From: RGIG4608 sp045606265
GTDB lineage: Bacteria > Bacillota > Clostridia > Oscillospirales > CAG-272
Length of the DNA: 21,257 nt
NCBI GenBank assembly: GCA_045606265.1
Contig: JAZURO010000060.1
Span: forward strand, 1-21,257
Direction: 5' to 3'
The first letter of the stretch is position 1. Each line of letters starts with the position of its first letter. A model generated the notes under the pieces. The model searched no databases, was not told the origin of the DNA, and saw only the letters and a program-made list of their open reading frames with translations. Below are positions 21,175-21,257 of this stretch, one piece after another. The position numbers were made by a program, and so were the translations under genes.

Positions 21175-21257
21175 TCATATTAATTTCTGATACTCCATAT
21201 AACACCGTTCCATCATATTTATCATTTTATTTCTTTCTTCATTAGACAAAACAGCAA
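21175..21257 (-). CDS. Partial C-terminus of an unknown protein (runs off the right edge)
   Basis: An open frame enters from the right edge and ends at TGA (21175-21177) after 26 residues: AVLSNEERNKMINMMERCY and a short tail. The amphipathic, charged composition looks protein-like, but it is too short to identify. A second frame in the same direction (21226-21107) reads DGTVLYGVSEINMIGRRKF and on for 39 residues and is also protein-like, so a frameshifted remnant or a coupled small ORF is possible. Confidence 0.35.
   Translation of the reverse strand, partial: AVLSNEERNKMINMMERCYMEYQKLI

Noticed and set aside
1..21257. CRISPR array, phage or insertion sequence
   Set aside because: No regularly spaced direct repeats, transposase, integrase or phage structural genes were seen; the only repeats are the two hairpin blocks.

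Overview
The window looks like chromosomal DNA from a low-GC, anaerobic, endospore-forming Firmicute of the class Clostridia. The evidence is a spoIIA sporulation operon, a CIRCE/HrcA-controlled class I heat-shock operon, a multidomain flavodiiron protein typical of anaerobes, Gram-positive SD motifs (AGGAGG type) and A/T-rich consensus promoters. No species can be named from the sequence alone. I found no phage, insertion sequence, CRISPR array or rRNA.

Layout. (a) 1-236 is palindrome-rich intergenic DNA that shares a block with 15171-15308. (b) 237-1139 (-) is an OGG1-type 8-oxoguanine glycosylase. It is divergent, through overlapping promoters, from a three-gene + operon (1254-4824): MnmM/YtqB methyltransferase, a membrane-anchored VanY-type D,D-carboxypeptidase, and a flavodiiron protein fused to flavin reductase and rubredoxin. 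(c) A bidirectional terminator separates this from the (-) operon hrcA-grpE-dnaK-dnaJ-prmA (10549 to 4854), which has a sigma-A promoter and a perfect CIRCE. (d) 10864-11667 (+) is a TMEM164/YwaF-like membrane protein with its own promoter. (e) 11697-13095 (-) holds a small lipoprotein and a membrane-anchored metallophosphoesterase. (f) 13174-13250 (-) is a CAT-anticodon tRNA with a perfect promoter and a terminator. (g) 13340-14909 (-) is spoIIAA-spoIIAB-sigF. (h) 14910-15357 is a 448-base gene-free stretch full of hairpins. (i) 15358-21028 (-) holds accessory genes: a Nudix hydrolase, a membrane HTH/zinc-ribbon protein, a tight six-gene operon (DUF1801, GNAT, DUF1349, PH/GRAM-like, small membrane protein, CPBP protease), a YbjN-like protein and an HTH/zinc-ribbon protein. 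The 3' end of another (-) gene probably enters at the right edge.

How the genes work together. HrcA represses its own operon at CIRCE, and GrpE/DnaK/DnaJ form one chaperone cycle. SpoIIAA, SpoIIAB and SigF form the partner-switch that activates sigma-F in the forespore. The glycosylase and flavodiiron protein both fit oxidative-stress defence in an anaerobe, though they are transcribed separately. Several starts were moved from the longest open frame to the start with a good ribosome binding site (mnmM, flavodiiron protein, grpE, PH-like gene, DUF1801, YbjN-like).

No clearly new system is evident. The items most worth a second look are the dispersed hairpin repeat, the degenerate second CIRCE, the perfect hairpin between dnaK and dnaJ, the 13-bp palindrome against the tRNA promoter, three near-identical extended -10 promoters on accessory genes, and the six-gene accessory operon.
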